NCBI RefSeq assembly: GCF_001458735.1
Contig: NZ_CZQA01000009.1
Span: 483,414-547,413, forward strand
Origin: Candidatus Nitrospira nitrosa
GTDB taxonomy: Bacteria; Nitrospirota; Nitrospiria; Nitrospirales; Nitrospiraceae
Reading direction: 5' to 3'
Length of the DNA: 64,000 nt
A model generated the notes under the pieces. That model saw nothing but the letters and a program-made list of their open reading frames with translations, had not been told where the DNA came from and did not search any database. Of the stretch, positions 9,950 to 19,700 are shown one piece after another (the first letter of the stretch is position 1; each line of letters begins with the position of its first letter). The position numbers and the translations under genes were made by a program.

Positions 9950-10678
9950 TCAGTCTTGTCGAGCTCCCGAAGCTGGCGGCTGTACAAGAAGGATCTCAAT
10001 CTGTTCAACCCTCACGACCGGCATGATAAGTCCCATGCCCTCCTCCTCATGGGAGAAATCGTAGATGACCGACTCGGTCGGGATGAGCGCACCGACCATG
10101 ACAAGGGACACCGGAACAGATTTATGGCGGAGAAGACTCCGGTCGATCCAATCCGCGAGGTACTTGTCGGGTCGCACGCGCAGATTGCCGGGGACCTCCT
10201 CCGGCTTGAATCGGACCACACCCCAGCTTGTTGGAGTAAACTCCGGGCCAACCGCGATGGCATACGACCTGGTCTCGGAATCGAAGTGCGAGACTTCTCC
10301 CGTCCAGATAAACGCGATTCGCCACGTCAAGGTTGGATTCTCTTTACGCGCCGCATCACGCGCGCGATTCAAATTGAATAGCCGCTCATCGTGCTCAGGA
10401 TCATGATGCCCACGGCCATACACCGTGGGCCAATCAGGCGGAGTCCCTTCCAACGCAACCAGAAAGGACTCCATCGCACCCCGATTGATGAGGAGATGGG
10501 TTCCGGAGGGGAGAAGCTGTTCGATCTGGACAAGAGAAATCGTCCGCAGCGGACGAGGTCCTGGGTCATCTTCCGATCGTGCGGTGGCCGATGACAGGGA
10601 AACTGCGCAGAGTACTAGGCCTGAGGCGAGACACCTCAGCAGCTTACCCGACGACCGCACGGCTGAGCGCCCGTTCAT
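9950..10678 (-). CDS. Secreted hypothetical protein
   Basis: The 242-aa product has an N-terminal hydrophobic segment (LLRCLASGLVLCAVSLSSATA) consistent with a signal peptide. The rest is a soluble domain of unrecognised family. The annotated ATG overlaps the upstream gene by 35 bp; an in-frame GTG at 10660 is an alternative. The position suggests co-transcription with the 10644-10970 gene and the FmdB-like gene. Confidence 0.65.
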   Translation of the reverse strand: MNGRSAVRSSGKLLRCLASGLVLCAVSLSSATARSEDDPGPRPLRTISLVQIEQLLPSGTHLLINRGAMESFLVALEGTPPDWPTVYGRGHHDPEHDERLFNLNRARDAARKENPTLTWRIAFIWTGEVSHFDSETRSYAIAVGPEFTPTSWGVVRFKPEEVPGNLRVRPDKYLADWIDRSLLRHKSVPVSLVMVGALIPTESVIYDFSHEEEGMGLIMPVVRVEQIEILLVQPPASGARQD

Positions 10679-10970
10679 AGGAGGCTTTTAATGAGATCAA
10701 ACCCGGATGTTCATCGGACAACACCCCAGCCTGAGTGAGTACCGCAAGCCGCGGAGCAGGATTGAGCCGGAGCAAGTCGAATCGCGTGAAGCCATCCAAA
10801 CTCAGGGCCTGTTCATAGATACCCAGCCATGATTCAGTGATGGCACGCAAGCCCGCATCGGTGGCCTGCATGCGGCCCATTCGCACTTGCTCAATAAGCT
10901 TGATCAGAGGGTCGGATTGAGAAATAGTCGAGATCGCTCGGGTCAATGCCTGTCCATCAAGAGTGCCCAT
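10644..10970 (-). CDS. Small hypothetical protein
   Basis: A 108-aa helical, soluble protein of unknown family. It lies 7 bp downstream of the FmdB-like gene and overlaps the following gene, so it is probably the middle gene of a three-gene operon. No catalytic motif was seen. Confidence 0.55.
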   Translation of the reverse strand: MGTLDGQALTRAISTISQSDPLIKLIEQVRMGRMQATDAGLRAITESWLGIYEQALSLDGFTRFDLLRLNPAPRLAVLTQAGVLSDEHPGLISLKASYERALSRAVVG

Positions 10971-10977
10971 GGCCTGG

Positions 10978-11202
10978 TTAGTTCATCGAACAGGCCCCGG
11001 GCCCACGCGGATCGCCGCAGCTGCCGCAAGCGCCTGGAGTTCCGGAAGAAGCCCAACTAGCCGTAGCGCCGACGCCAAAAGCCGAGAACTGTTTCTCAAG
11101 CTTCGTCGCCTTACATTGGGGACACACTGCTTCTGCTGACCCTTGGATCAACAACTCAAAACGGTGATTGCATTCACGACAGACATATTCGAAGATAGGC
11201 AT
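10978..11202 (-). CDS. FmdB-family zinc-ribbon protein
   Basis: Start at 11202 (MPIFEYVC) with AAGGAG upstream; an in-frame extension to 11259 is not supported by a ribosome-binding site. The first 40 residues form a zinc ribbon: YVCRECNHRFE and VCPQCKATKLEK, two CxxC knuckles. The C-terminal tail is Gly/Ala/Ser/Cys rich (GACGSCGDPRGPGAC), as is common in FmdB proteins. Putative regulator; the target is unknown. Confidence 0.85.
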   Translation of the reverse strand: MPIFEYVCRECNHRFELLIQGSAEAVCPQCKATKLEKQFSAFGVGATASWASSGTPGACGSCGDPRGPGACSMN

Positions 11203-11272
11203 AGTCAACAACTCCTTGGTTGTATAACGCATTATAAGATCACCTCCAGAGAATCGCAACGAGAGGGTCAGG

Positions 11273-11545
11273 ATGTATCAGGAAGAAAAGACTTTTCGCC
11301 TTCGTGTGACGCTCGAAGCGTCATTCCCGGATGACTATGATGGGGAAGAAGACGAATCCAATTGGATCCGGGAGTGGGAGGCACGGATGAAACCTCAGCT
11401 GATCAAGTCGGTGTTCGACTCCCTCCGGCAACAGAGAGGCTGGTCGTCGCATATTCGTAACCGAGGGGTCTCGCCAGCCGATGAGATCGAGATTGTCGTG
11501 AGCAAGGATTTCTCAAAACCCGTTCCTCTTGTCTTTGAACGATGA
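11273..11545 (+). CDS. Conserved small hypothetical protein upstream of hemW
   Basis: This 90-aa soluble, acidic protein (SFPDDYDGEEDESNWIREWE) has no recognised motif. Its stop overlaps the hemW start by 4 bp, so the two are translationally coupled. It is divergent from the FmdB-like gene. Confidence 0.7.
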   Translation: MYQEEKTFRLRVTLEASFPDDYDGEEDESNWIREWEARMKPQLIKSVFDSLRQQRGWSSHIRNRGVSPADEIEIVVSKDFSKPVPLVFER

Positions 11546-12669
11546 CGCCTACCGGAGATATTGGCCTCTATGTGCATATCCCCTTCTGTCAGCATCGCTG
11601 TCATTTCTGTGCCTTCTACCTTGAAATTGCCCATGTCGATCGCATAGCGAGGTTTTATTCCGCCCTCACGCATGAAATTCGATTGCAAGGCCATCACAAT
11701 CCTCTCCATGGCCGTTGGCTCCAGAGCATTTATTTTGGTGGCGGGACTCCGACCGCCCTTCCAGCAGATCAACTGGTTGCTCTGCTGAAGCTGATCCGCA
11801 CAACCTGGCCGACCAGCCCAACGGTCGAGGTCACGGTGGAAGCCCATCCCTCTTCAGTCACCCGTGAAGGTCTGACAATCTTGGCAGAGGCCGGCTTCAC
11901 GAGAATCAGCTTCGGGGCCGAGTCGATGCGGGAGCAGGATTTTGTCCCCATCGGTCGGCATGGACAGGTACGAGACACGGCGACCGCCGTTCAGGCAGCC
12001 CGTGAGGCCGGGTTTGTCAACGTCAACCTGGATCTCATATACGGACTTCCCGGCCAATCGCTCCAGGATTGGCAACGTACCCTGGAGTTGATCCTCTCTC
12101 TCGACCCATCGCATATCTCCTGTTACGCCTTGACCATTGAGGAAGGCACCAAGCTCGCTCAGGACATTGCTCGACAACGAGTTCCACCGATCGACGAGCA
12201 ACTGCAATTGGATATGGAGGCTTCAACAGAGCAGGTACTTGCACAGGCGGGGTTTGTCCGATACGAGATCTCAAACTACGCGAAACCGGCAAGGCGCTGC
12301 CGTCACAACTTACTCTATTGGACCGGCGGCGAGTACCTCGGCCTTGGTCCCAGCGCCCAATCGTATCTGGACGAGGCCAGGTTCGGCAATGTGGCGGATC
12401 TCGACCGGTATCTGACTTCCCTGAGTGAACACCGTCTGCCCCTGACGGATTACACCAAACTTTCACGCAGTGAGCGGGAACGGGACGCCCTCGTGTTCGG
12501 CCTACGCCTTCTGCGTGGGGTACCTCTGCAGGCAGTTACGGAGGCCGACCGGGATTCTGAGATCGAGCACCTGATCACAGGCGGGTTCTTAAGTACCGAC
12601 CAAGAACATCTCTGGCTCACTCCACTGGGGCGACGGTATGCAGATTCAGTAGCCGAACGCCTGTTCTGA
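11542..12669 (+). CDS. hemW: HemW-type radical SAM heme chaperone
   Basis: A 375-aa radical SAM protein with the cluster motif C16-x3-C20-x2-C23 (FCQHRCHFC), GGGTPT near residue 63, and the HemW/HemN-like segments FGAESM and RRCRHNLLYWTGGEYLGLGPS. The C-terminal HemN_C-type domain is present. HemW proteins bind heme and deliver it to cytochromes. They were formerly annotated as oxygen-independent coproporphyrinogen oxidases, but the single-Cys extension and the HNLLYW context favour HemW. It is cytoplasmic and coupled to the gene at 11273. Confidence 0.93.
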   Translation: MTPTGDIGLYVHIPFCQHRCHFCAFYLEIAHVDRIARFYSALTHEIRLQGHHNPLHGRWLQSIYFGGGTPTALPADQLVALLKLIRTTWPTSPTVEVTVEAHPSSVTREGLTILAEAGFTRISFGAESMREQDFVPIGRHGQVRDTATAVQAAREAGFVNVNLDLIYGLPGQSLQDWQRTLELILSLDPSHISCYALTIEEGTKLAQDIARQRVPPIDEQLQLDMEASTEQVLAQAGFVRYEISNYAKPARRCRHNLLYWTGGEYLGLGPSAQSYLDEARFGNVADLDRYLTSLSEHRLPLTDYTKLSRSERERDALVFGLRLLRGVPLQAVTEADRDSEIEHLITGGFLSTDQEHLWLTPLGRRYADSVAERLF

Positions 12670-12798
12670 ACTGGAAGAGCCAGGGTACATTCAACGCCTC
12701 ACAGCCTGGGATCGAGCGTCTCGTCAGCTGGAGTCCCGTACCGATTGACAAGTTACTCATGTTTGGAGAAGACTACAGAAACATTGTAAGGAGTCTCC

Positions 12799-13011
12799 GT
12801 GCCGGTCAATATGGATCCAGCGAAAAAGCGTCGGCGTTCCCACATACCGAGCGTCCCGGCATCCGACTCCACGAGCGGAGGCACTGCTTCGGCTCAGCCT
12901 ATTCAGCCCTTTGGCAGTGAGACCGAAGCGGATCGTGAAAAAGAGCTGGCTGATGCCGAGTCAAGAAACCTGTGGGAAGCGACGGAAGTAATCGATATGG
13001 ACAAGGTGTGA
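12799..13011 (+). CDS. Small hypothetical protein, GTG start
   Basis: The 70-aa product starts at a GTG preceded by AAGGAG. It is charged and probably disordered: a basic N-terminus (KKRRRSH), a Ser/Gly/Ala middle and an acidic C-terminus. No domain is recognised. The upstream 130 bp contains no clear promoter. Confidence 0.5.
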   Translation: MPVNMDPAKKRRRSHIPSVPASDSTSGGTASAQPIQPFGSETEADREKELADAESRNLWEATEVIDMDKV

Positions 13012-13085
13012 AAATCGAGAAAGGGATCTGGTCACCCGACTGAGAAAGAGACGGGCTTCCTCATACGTGCGACAATCTCTGCTGC

Positions 13086-13382
13086 ATGCCAACACCAGCC
13101 ACACCAGAAACTATTCCTGACATTGGGGAAGAGATTCACACCGGCACCGGAAGCGGATTAGAATCCCGTGTCGTCGTGTACAATTGCGACTGTCATACCT
13201 ATAAACAGGTCATCGATTTATTTTGCCGTTTCATTCCCGGCATGACCTCGGCAAAGGCATTTGAACTCGCCTATCGTATCGACCACGAAGGACAAGCCAT
13301 CGTCTTTACCGGATCAACTGAACGCGCGGACGATATCGCGGCGAAGCTCGCAGGGGGTGGGCTTAAAGTAGTGGTTCAGTAG
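13086..13382 (+). CDS. ClpS-like Clp-protease adaptor
   Basis: The 98-aa product follows the ClpS core: a disordered N-terminus (about 25 residues), then VVVYNCDCHTYKQVIDLF, a helix, AFELAYRIDHEGQAIVFTG, and a final AAKLAGGGLKVVV strand. In ClpS the N-D-D pocket and a later His read N-degrons. Here the pocket is N-C-D and the His in IDHEG is kept. It would present N-end-rule substrates to ClpAP/ClpCP in the cytoplasm, or be a specialised relative. No clpA lies nearby. Confidence 0.75.
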   Translation: MPTPATPETIPDIGEEIHTGTGSGLESRVVVYNCDCHTYKQVIDLFCRFIPGMTSAKAFELAYRIDHEGQAIVFTGSTERADDIAAKLAGGGLKVVVQ

Positions 13383-13395
13383 TGCGCTCAACAAC

Positions 13396-13749
13396 CTACT
13401 TATGCTTCGCCTTAGGCTTAGCAACCGTTTTTGTCGCACCGGACGACTTCCCGGGCGAACCCTTCGGCACCGGCTTGGGCGATTTCTTTTCTCCTTTGAC
13501 CTGATCCGTTTTGCCGTTCTTCCCAGCCCCCTTGGACTTGCTCCCCGACGAAGATTTCACCGGTGCCATATATACGGAGGTGCGATTAACCTTCGCCAAC
13601 TGGTCTCCATTGAGCACACGCACTTGGTACAGCTCAAACAGTTTACTGATGGCTTTCGTATCGCCTCGTCTCGCCGCACTGAGCAGCTTTCGGCGTTGGT
13701 TCATCTCTTCTTCTTCGGTATGCGAAGCAGCTCGTCGTTCCATGCCCAT
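13396..13749 (-). CDS. Small protein with Lys/Ser/Pro-rich tail
   Basis: 117 aa. The first 65 residues form a helical stretch (AARRGDTKAISKLFELYQVRVLNGDQL). The last 50 are a low-complexity basic tail of K, S, P, G and T, like histone-H1-type tails. It may bind nucleic acid, which is inference from composition only. The start could also be the Met of MNQRRK. It ends 13 bp from the ClpS-like gene (convergent). Confidence 0.55.
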   Translation of the reverse strand: MGMERRAASHTEEEEMNQRRKLLSAARRGDTKAISKLFELYQVRVLNGDQLAKVNRTSVYMAPVKSSSGSKSKGAGKNGKTDQVKGEKKSPKPVPKGSPGKSSGATKTVAKPKAKHK

Positions 13750-13940
13750 CCTCTCTAGTCAACACCCGATGGTCGGTTAGGTTTCCGAGTCTTGAACACC
13801 CAAGCCTAAGCAAATTAATGGATTATATCAGAATTGATGGTGTATTGTGAACCTCAAACAACGTCTCCCCTGACACAAACAAGGCCCTTGAGGAAGACCG
13901 ACACCACCCGGTATAACAGGCCTACACAATTTTAAAAGCT

Positions 13941-14633
13941 ATGTCTGAGAGGAGCTTGAATATGGAACATCGGTCTGACCCATCCACCGTCGCGGATGAC
14001 CCACGGGCTCGGGACCTTCTTCGTCGCGCCTTTGAGGCAACTGCGCGCTGGCCCAAGGACTTCCAAGGCTTTACCGCCGACCTCACCGTGAACGTGAACG
14101 GCAAAGAAACCAACGGGTCGGTCATCGTGAAAAGTCCTCGTGAAGTGTCCGTCCAGCTCACCGATGGCGATATTCAAAAGTGGGCACAGGAACAGCTGGG
14201 CATGATCGCCGTCCATCGTGGTCCGCGGAGCTTCGACGAATCAGACGGCAAATATACCCTGACCATGGAAGAGGATGGTCATCCCTTGGGAGTCAAACTC
14301 ACGATTCATGGGTCCAATTCCTACTATCGGCTCAAGGACAACCGCATTACCCAAATTAACCGTAAGATGGCCCACCCGGGCATGAATCCGTTCGCCTTTA
14401 CCATCAACGTGGAAGAAAGTGCCGTCACAAAAGACCAGAAAAACCTCACGAGCAAGTACACCGTCTATTACTACTCCCCGACGGACGGCACGTTGACCAA
14501 TGTGGAGAGTTTCACCGACACCCACGTCCGTGTCGGGGCCTGCGACCTGCCGGCCACCAGACGGATCATCACCTATGAAGGCAAGCAGGTTGTCGTGAAA
14601 CACCTGAACTTCACGAATCACAGCGTCCTCTAA
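13941..14633 (+). CDS. DUF3386-like protein
   Basis: A 230-aa soluble protein starting with DDPRARDLLRRAFEATARWP and FQGFTADLTVNVNGKETNGSV. This N-terminal pattern and its beta-rich remainder match DUF3386, a family of unknown function best known in cyanobacteria. It has no signal peptide. The next gene starts 2 bp after its stop, so the two form an operon. Confidence 0.65.
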   Translation: MSERSLNMEHRSDPSTVADDPRARDLLRRAFEATARWPKDFQGFTADLTVNVNGKETNGSVIVKSPREVSVQLTDGDIQKWAQEQLGMIAVHRGPRSFDESDGKYTLTMEEDGHPLGVKLTIHGSNSYYRLKDNRITQINRKMAHPGMNPFAFTINVEESAVTKDQKNLTSKYTVYYYSPTDGTLTNVESFTDTHVRVGACDLPATRRIITYEGKQVVVKHLNFTNHSVL

Positions 14634-14635
14634 CG

Positions 14636-15085
14636 ATGGACTTGCGGAAAGAGTTCCCCCGCAGCATGAAGTTCAAGCTGGGGGGATATGCTCATCTTGC
14701 GCGTATGATCGACAAGTGCCGAGCCGTCCTGGCCGGGACGGAAGGTGAGTATATCTATCCCTGCCCGATGGACGAACGGTTGCTGGAATTTGTCAGGCTC
14801 ACCAGTGACCAGTTTACGGTCGCCGTGAAGGCTAATACGACCGATGAGGGTGTCCTGGCGTGGTTTCAGCAGCATGCGCAACCACACCAGCCGGCAGAAG
14901 TAGAAGACTGGAATCATCGGCTGCTGGTACGGGGGCCGAGTTCTCCGGAAAGTGCGGCGAAGTTCAGGAAATACCGTGATGCCATCGATCCATCCCGCAC
15001 CGACCTGACGGCCTGGTCCGACCTGCAGGATCTCGAAGAAGGACGACTCGTTCCAAGACGAGACCCCGCGAGCCCATCCACCTAA
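14636..15085 (+). CDS. DUF5069 protein
   Basis: The 149-aa product has the DUF5069 hallmarks MDLRKEFPRS, LGGYAHLARMIDKCRAVLAG and GEYIYPCPMD. It is cytoplasmic with unknown function. It is in an operon with the upstream DUF3386-like gene. The C-terminal tail is charged and divergent. Confidence 0.8.
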   Translation: MDLRKEFPRSMKFKLGGYAHLARMIDKCRAVLAGTEGEYIYPCPMDERLLEFVRLTSDQFTVAVKANTTDEGVLAWFQQHAQPHQPAEVEDWNHRLLVRGPSSPESAAKFRKYRDAIDPSRTDLTAWSDLQDLEEGRLVPRRDPASPST

Positions 15086-15159
15086 ATCCGGTTACGGCTT
15101 CTCTTCACCCTCTCCCTAACGAGGCGAGAACCAAGCTGGAAGTCTTTTCCAACGTCCTG

Positions 15160-15786
15160 TCAGTACGTCAGTGCCGGATGCTTGCCAAGATAAGTCGGTT
15201 GCTCAGCCTGAGTCACCAGAAACTGGGCGACATCGGCACGAGCAATAGCCCCTACCTTCATCTCGTCCACGAGGGTATCGAGGACGCGATAGCGCCCGGT
15301 CATGCTGCCGTTGGTGAGCCGCCCTGGCCGTACGATCTCCCACCGGGGGTACCCGGCGGCAATCAGCTCTTCCTGTCGCTCCTTATCCAGATAGACCTGC
15401 TTCAGCGCCAGCGTAAAGAGAATCTTCATCGGAAATGAATTATAGTTCCAGCTGTTGCCTGTTCCAAAACCAGTCAGAACGATGAGGGTTGGTGAGGAGC
15501 CGATCTCCTTCAAAACTTGCAGCAAGATCCGAGCAGAGTCTGAGAATATCGTGGTCGGCAATGGACTTTTTGTGCCGATCGTGACCAGAACGGCCTCGAC
15601 TCCCTCCACGGCTCGTCGCACAGCCTCGGCGTCCGTCGCACTACCCAGTACCCGTGTCAGCTTGACATGATCTGGAATGGGTACAACCCGACGCGAGAGC
15701 GTCACAACCTCATGTCCCTTCTGCAGAGCGAGCCGCACACACTGCAGCCCTATCCCAGCGGACGCGCCAAGAACAGCAATTTTCAT
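15160..15786 (-). CDS. NAD(P)-binding atypical SDR protein
   Basis: Start set at 15786, with GGAGAGAGGAG upstream; an in-frame extension to 15894 is unlikely. The 208-aa product opens with a Rossmann motif (MKIAVLGASAGIGLQCV) and continues through VEAVLVTIGT and VLTGFGTGNSWN. It ends with EIVRPGRLTNG, typical of NAD(P)H-binding NmrA/SDR_a5-type proteins. No YxxxK catalytic pair is obvious, so it may be a sensor or an atypical reductase. Cytoplasmic. Confidence 0.8.
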   Translation of the reverse strand: MKIAVLGASAGIGLQCVRLALQKGHEVVTLSRRVVPIPDHVKLTRVLGSATDAEAVRRAVEGVEAVLVTIGTKSPLPTTIFSDSARILLQVLKEIGSSPTLIVLTGFGTGNSWNYNSFPMKILFTLALKQVYLDKERQEELIAAGYPRWEIVRPGRLTNGSMTGRYRVLDTLVDEMKVGAIARADVAQFLVTQAEQPTYLGKHPALTY

Positions 15787-16095
15787 CGTCGCTCCTCTCT
15801 CCAGGCCGCAACCAGCGTTGAGGCACCAGACCATACCCGCATAATTATTGACGACTCCAGTCCACTCTATTCGATGACGTAAACGAAAGATCAATCTGTA
15901 GGTCCCGCTTCAAGAGCAGAGTGACGTGGACTTGAATGGGATCGCACCGATGGATGGTCCGAGTAAGTGCGACAGGCCGACCATCTTGGATCATCGGCGC
16001 ACTCGCGTGAGGCAATGCCCCCTCACGACATGACAGCGGCGAAGTCATCTCACTCGTCAGGACGCCTGCACGGGAATAGGAAGTACATTCACCAT

Positions 16096-16611
16096 TTAGT
16101 ATCGTACTTTGGGAGCTTTCGGATCGATAACAGCGGACGTGACGTCCTTGTAGAGTCGGTGAAACGCCTCCGTACTCAACGTCGGATCTTGGAGTTTTGA
16201 TAGTGTGTCCTGCGTAATGTGATATTCAACGGTGTCATCATAGTTAGACGACGCAATCGTGATGAACCGAGGAGGAAACAATCGTTCAGGGAGTAAAATA
16301 CCGACACCCAGATTGTATTTCATGGCCAGACGAATCGCCTCCCTGGCCTTATCGGCCGGCACGTCTCGGCCCATCCCGATGTTTTGTGGCGGCTGACCCA
16401 TCCTGGCATACTGGACGTGTACATTTGTCAGACCGGCTTGGACAAAATCTTTTTTTATTTCTGTCTCTCGAGTCCGATACTGATAGGCAAGCACGACTTC
16501 AATCCGGCTCACGGGTGCAGCCACGACAGCATCAGTCGAGGCATTCGTGACTGTCGATTCCCCGACCGCCAAGATGAGCATGAAGATGATGAAAACAGGT
16601 AACAAGGCCAT
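16096..16611 (-). CDS. Secreted hypothetical protein
   Basis: The 171-aa product has a signal peptide (LLPVFIIFMLILAVGES) and a soluble domain of unrecognised family. It ends in a short charged segment (DPKAPKVRY). It lies between the SDR gene and MCO1, and its relation to the copper region is unknown. The stretch 15787-16095 upstream of the SDR gene shows no clear gene. Confidence 0.6.
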   Translation of the reverse strand: MALLPVFIIFMLILAVGESTVTNASTDAVVAAPVSRIEVVLAYQYRTRETEIKKDFVQAGLTNVHVQYARMGQPPQNIGMGRDVPADKAREAIRLAMKYNLGVGILLPERLFPPRFITIASSNYDDTVEYHITQDTLSKLQDPTLSTEAFHRLYKDVTSAVIDPKAPKVRY

Positions 16612-16734
16612 GGGCTATTCCTCAGCAAAAAATGAGACAAGCGTGAGATAGGTCATTGTAACTGAAAGTGTTTGAGGAATGCTTGAGGAGAACACAGTTT
16701 CTTCAGAACAATATGGAAAACTGTGCGGTAGGAA

Positions 16735-16764
16735 TGGCGTACCCGCTTGAGTGCGGGTACGCCA
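16735..16764 (-). terminator. Hairpin terminator of MCO1
   Basis: A perfect 12-bp stem (16735-16746 with 16753-16764; arm TGGCGTACCCGC, 6-nt loop) lies 11 bp downstream of the MCO1 stop. The following minus-strand bases include TTTTCC but no immediate U-run, so it may be a strong hairpin without classic intrinsic termination. Confidence 0.6.
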
Positions 16765-16775
16765 CCAGACTTACC

Positions 16776-19700
16776 TTACTTGACGTTCAGCGAAGCGGGA
16801 GAGGCTTTGGCCTTCCCATTTTGCTTGGCCGTCTTGGTCGGAGGCACCTGAGGCGTCAACGGCTTAATCCGTTGGTCATCCGTCGGGAGCACCCGGAAAA
16901 GACCCCACTGCCCAGCGTTGGCATAGGCCGGACGCTGATTCTTCCAGATGTAGTCACCAGCGATCCGGTTAGGACCGCCTGCGCCACCAGTCAAGTGGGC
17001 ATTGATGATTTCTGAGCCACCAAACTCCATGGTGCTGACCTGATCAGCCCCCTGCATGTATGGTTCGTGCGGCCACTCATGGCCGTCGATCGTGAACAGC
17101 TGCACCTGTTCGCTGAAGGCACCCAGGACATGAACCGCCACTGGATCGCCGACATGAGCCTGGAGCAACGGAGTCGACGGCGTCTCCCCGGCCTTTACAC
17201 AGGCAAAGACCTCAGGGATGTCACAACCCTTTTCCATCCGCCATGCAGTCGGTTCCGAGCGGTAGTTCACCGCCGTGATCCCTGCCACTTGTTGGATGTA
17301 GGGCATGAAGCTGACCCCGACGATGTTATCCTCGTCCTGGAACATCAAGGAAAAGTCTCGGTAGTTCTTCCGATTCTCGTTCCCTGAAAGGGTCCGGTCA
17401 ACGAGCACATCGGCCCGCCAGCTGCTCTTCATCGTCACATCTTCGCCGGTCACCGGATCACGATACCGTGAACCCTTCGGACCAACGATGATGGACCCGA
17501 ATAACCCGTTCCGCGGGTTTTCTACCACATTACCCCAATCTTGAATGAGTGCGGCCAACTCACCGTACTCCGGATGGGCATAATAGGTGTAGATCTTGCT
17601 CTGGCCAGGCGCAACCGTCTGGTCGCCAGGATTGTTACCAACGTTGGCACCGAACGAGTCCTTCGGGTCAAACGCCATCATGTCGACGTGGAACCCAGCC
17701 CGATCCTTGGCCATTTCGTTTTTCAGGTTGACCTTCACACAATCACCGACGTTGACGTGCAGAGTCAGTGGGCTCGGCTTCAACTCACCGGCCTTGACCC
17801 GACCACGATCCCCATCGAGGACGTACATTTTGCCCTGCTCGTTGCCGAAGACCATCTTCCGCTCGAGGTCGACTTCCATGACACCCGGTGCTCCATCATG
17901 GTACCGGATCTGTTGATCAACCGCCGACACGTTGAACGTCTTCACTGGCGCTTCAGCCGGGCACACGGACGCTGCAGACTTCTGGATCTGCTCACGCCCA
18001 GGCAATGGCTTCAAATCGCCCTGTAATTCATCAAATACTCTGAAGATACCCCAGCTCCCTTCCGCAAAGTGCGAGGCGCGGCCACTGTAGTAGAGGTAAT
18101 CGCCCGCTTGCTTCTGCGGTCCACCGGCCGCTGGAATGGCCGGATCGTACCGTTCACCGATCACCAGATGCACAGTACTACGGGGCATGGCATCCTTGGC
18201 ATAGCGTTCCATCGGGAACCAGTGCCCAGTCACATGCCAGGTATGGACTTCATTCGCGGAGCCAACCAGCGCCCGAACCAAAATGGGATCGCCGAGATAG
18301 GCCCGCAGTAATGGAGTACCGGGATCACCATGGATTCCGGAGACGAACAGCTTCGACGGATCCGGATTGTTGGCAAGGCGCACGCTCAACGGCTCAACAC
18401 GCATGCCGTAGCCGCTGCCGGTCGTGGCTTCTCCACCGTTCAAGAACCACATCGGAGACTTGTTGATCTTCTCCGGGAATTGGTGCGACGGCGGCCCATC
18501 CACCGTGACCGCTCCAACCTTCGCCTGAGGATTATCGGTCGTAATCAGCTCCGCCGTTCTGGCATTGCTGTCCATAATATGCATCATGACTTCGCGGAAG
18601 CTTCCACGAATATGGGCCGAAACCGGCTCCAACGTATGGATGTCCGCGACAGGACCACTCCGGATCTCTTTGCCGCTGACCGGGTCATGATAGGTCGACC
18701 GTGGAGGCTCCGTGATGAAGGCTGAGAAGAGCCCATGACCCCACGTATCCGTACCAAACACGTGATCATGCCAGTAGACCGTTCCGAGATCCACATCCAC
18801 ATACCAGCGCTCACGGATGAACTCCACGCTGGCGATATCGTTCTTCTTATGTGCGTGCTTCAATGGCGCATCAAACGTGATGGTTTTCCCATTGATGGCC
18901 TTGATCCTGGCCACTTCAAAGTACTTCGGATCATCCATACCAACGCCCAGTTCCGTATTGACATGGAACTTCGAGGTGTCGGCAACGGCAATACTCCGTG
19001 AACCGGCCTTTGTATCTGCCGCCAAGACAGTGTTCCCTGGCAACGGCATACCCTTGTCCGGTTGCGGGTCCTTCAACATGGTAAAGGCCCGGAGCGACAT
19101 GTCATACGAGAAGCCGATGGTCGGACCATCGGATGCGCTCGTATCAAACTGGAAGAAGTGCGGATGGAGGTTGATCTTGTTCGACCAGCCCGTCCGCGCA
19201 TCGTCCGGAATTTCATTCTTAAAGATGACGTCCACACAATCGTAGACGTTGCCGCGTATGACCAACGGTACTTGCTTCTTGGGGTTGTTCCGAACCTCCG
19301 CTTCCTCCTCGTGCAACACATAGAGCATGGCGATCGGATCGACGAGCGCTGCCGTCTTCGCCGTCGCCGGCTTCAGTGTCACCGGCAAGGTGATCGAATG
19401 GATCGTAAAGAACTTCCGTGGAGCATTTTCCGGGCACAAGCTCCAGGGACCTTGTGCACCAGGCTTCGGTGGTTCAGTGTCCCTTGTCCCATCCTCACGA
19501 ACACGGAACGGCTCCAGCCAGGGAGCTCCACCATGGTTCGGGGCAAAGGGCGGACGCTTTCCGAGGTGCGGACGCAACCACGGGAACGCCAGCTTGCCGG
19601 TCTGCGGATCAAACGTGATCGCAGGACGCTTTAACGGCGTGGGTGACACATAGTCGGCCCACTTGTGAGGAGTTTCCGGCTCGTTGAGAGCCAAGGCACC

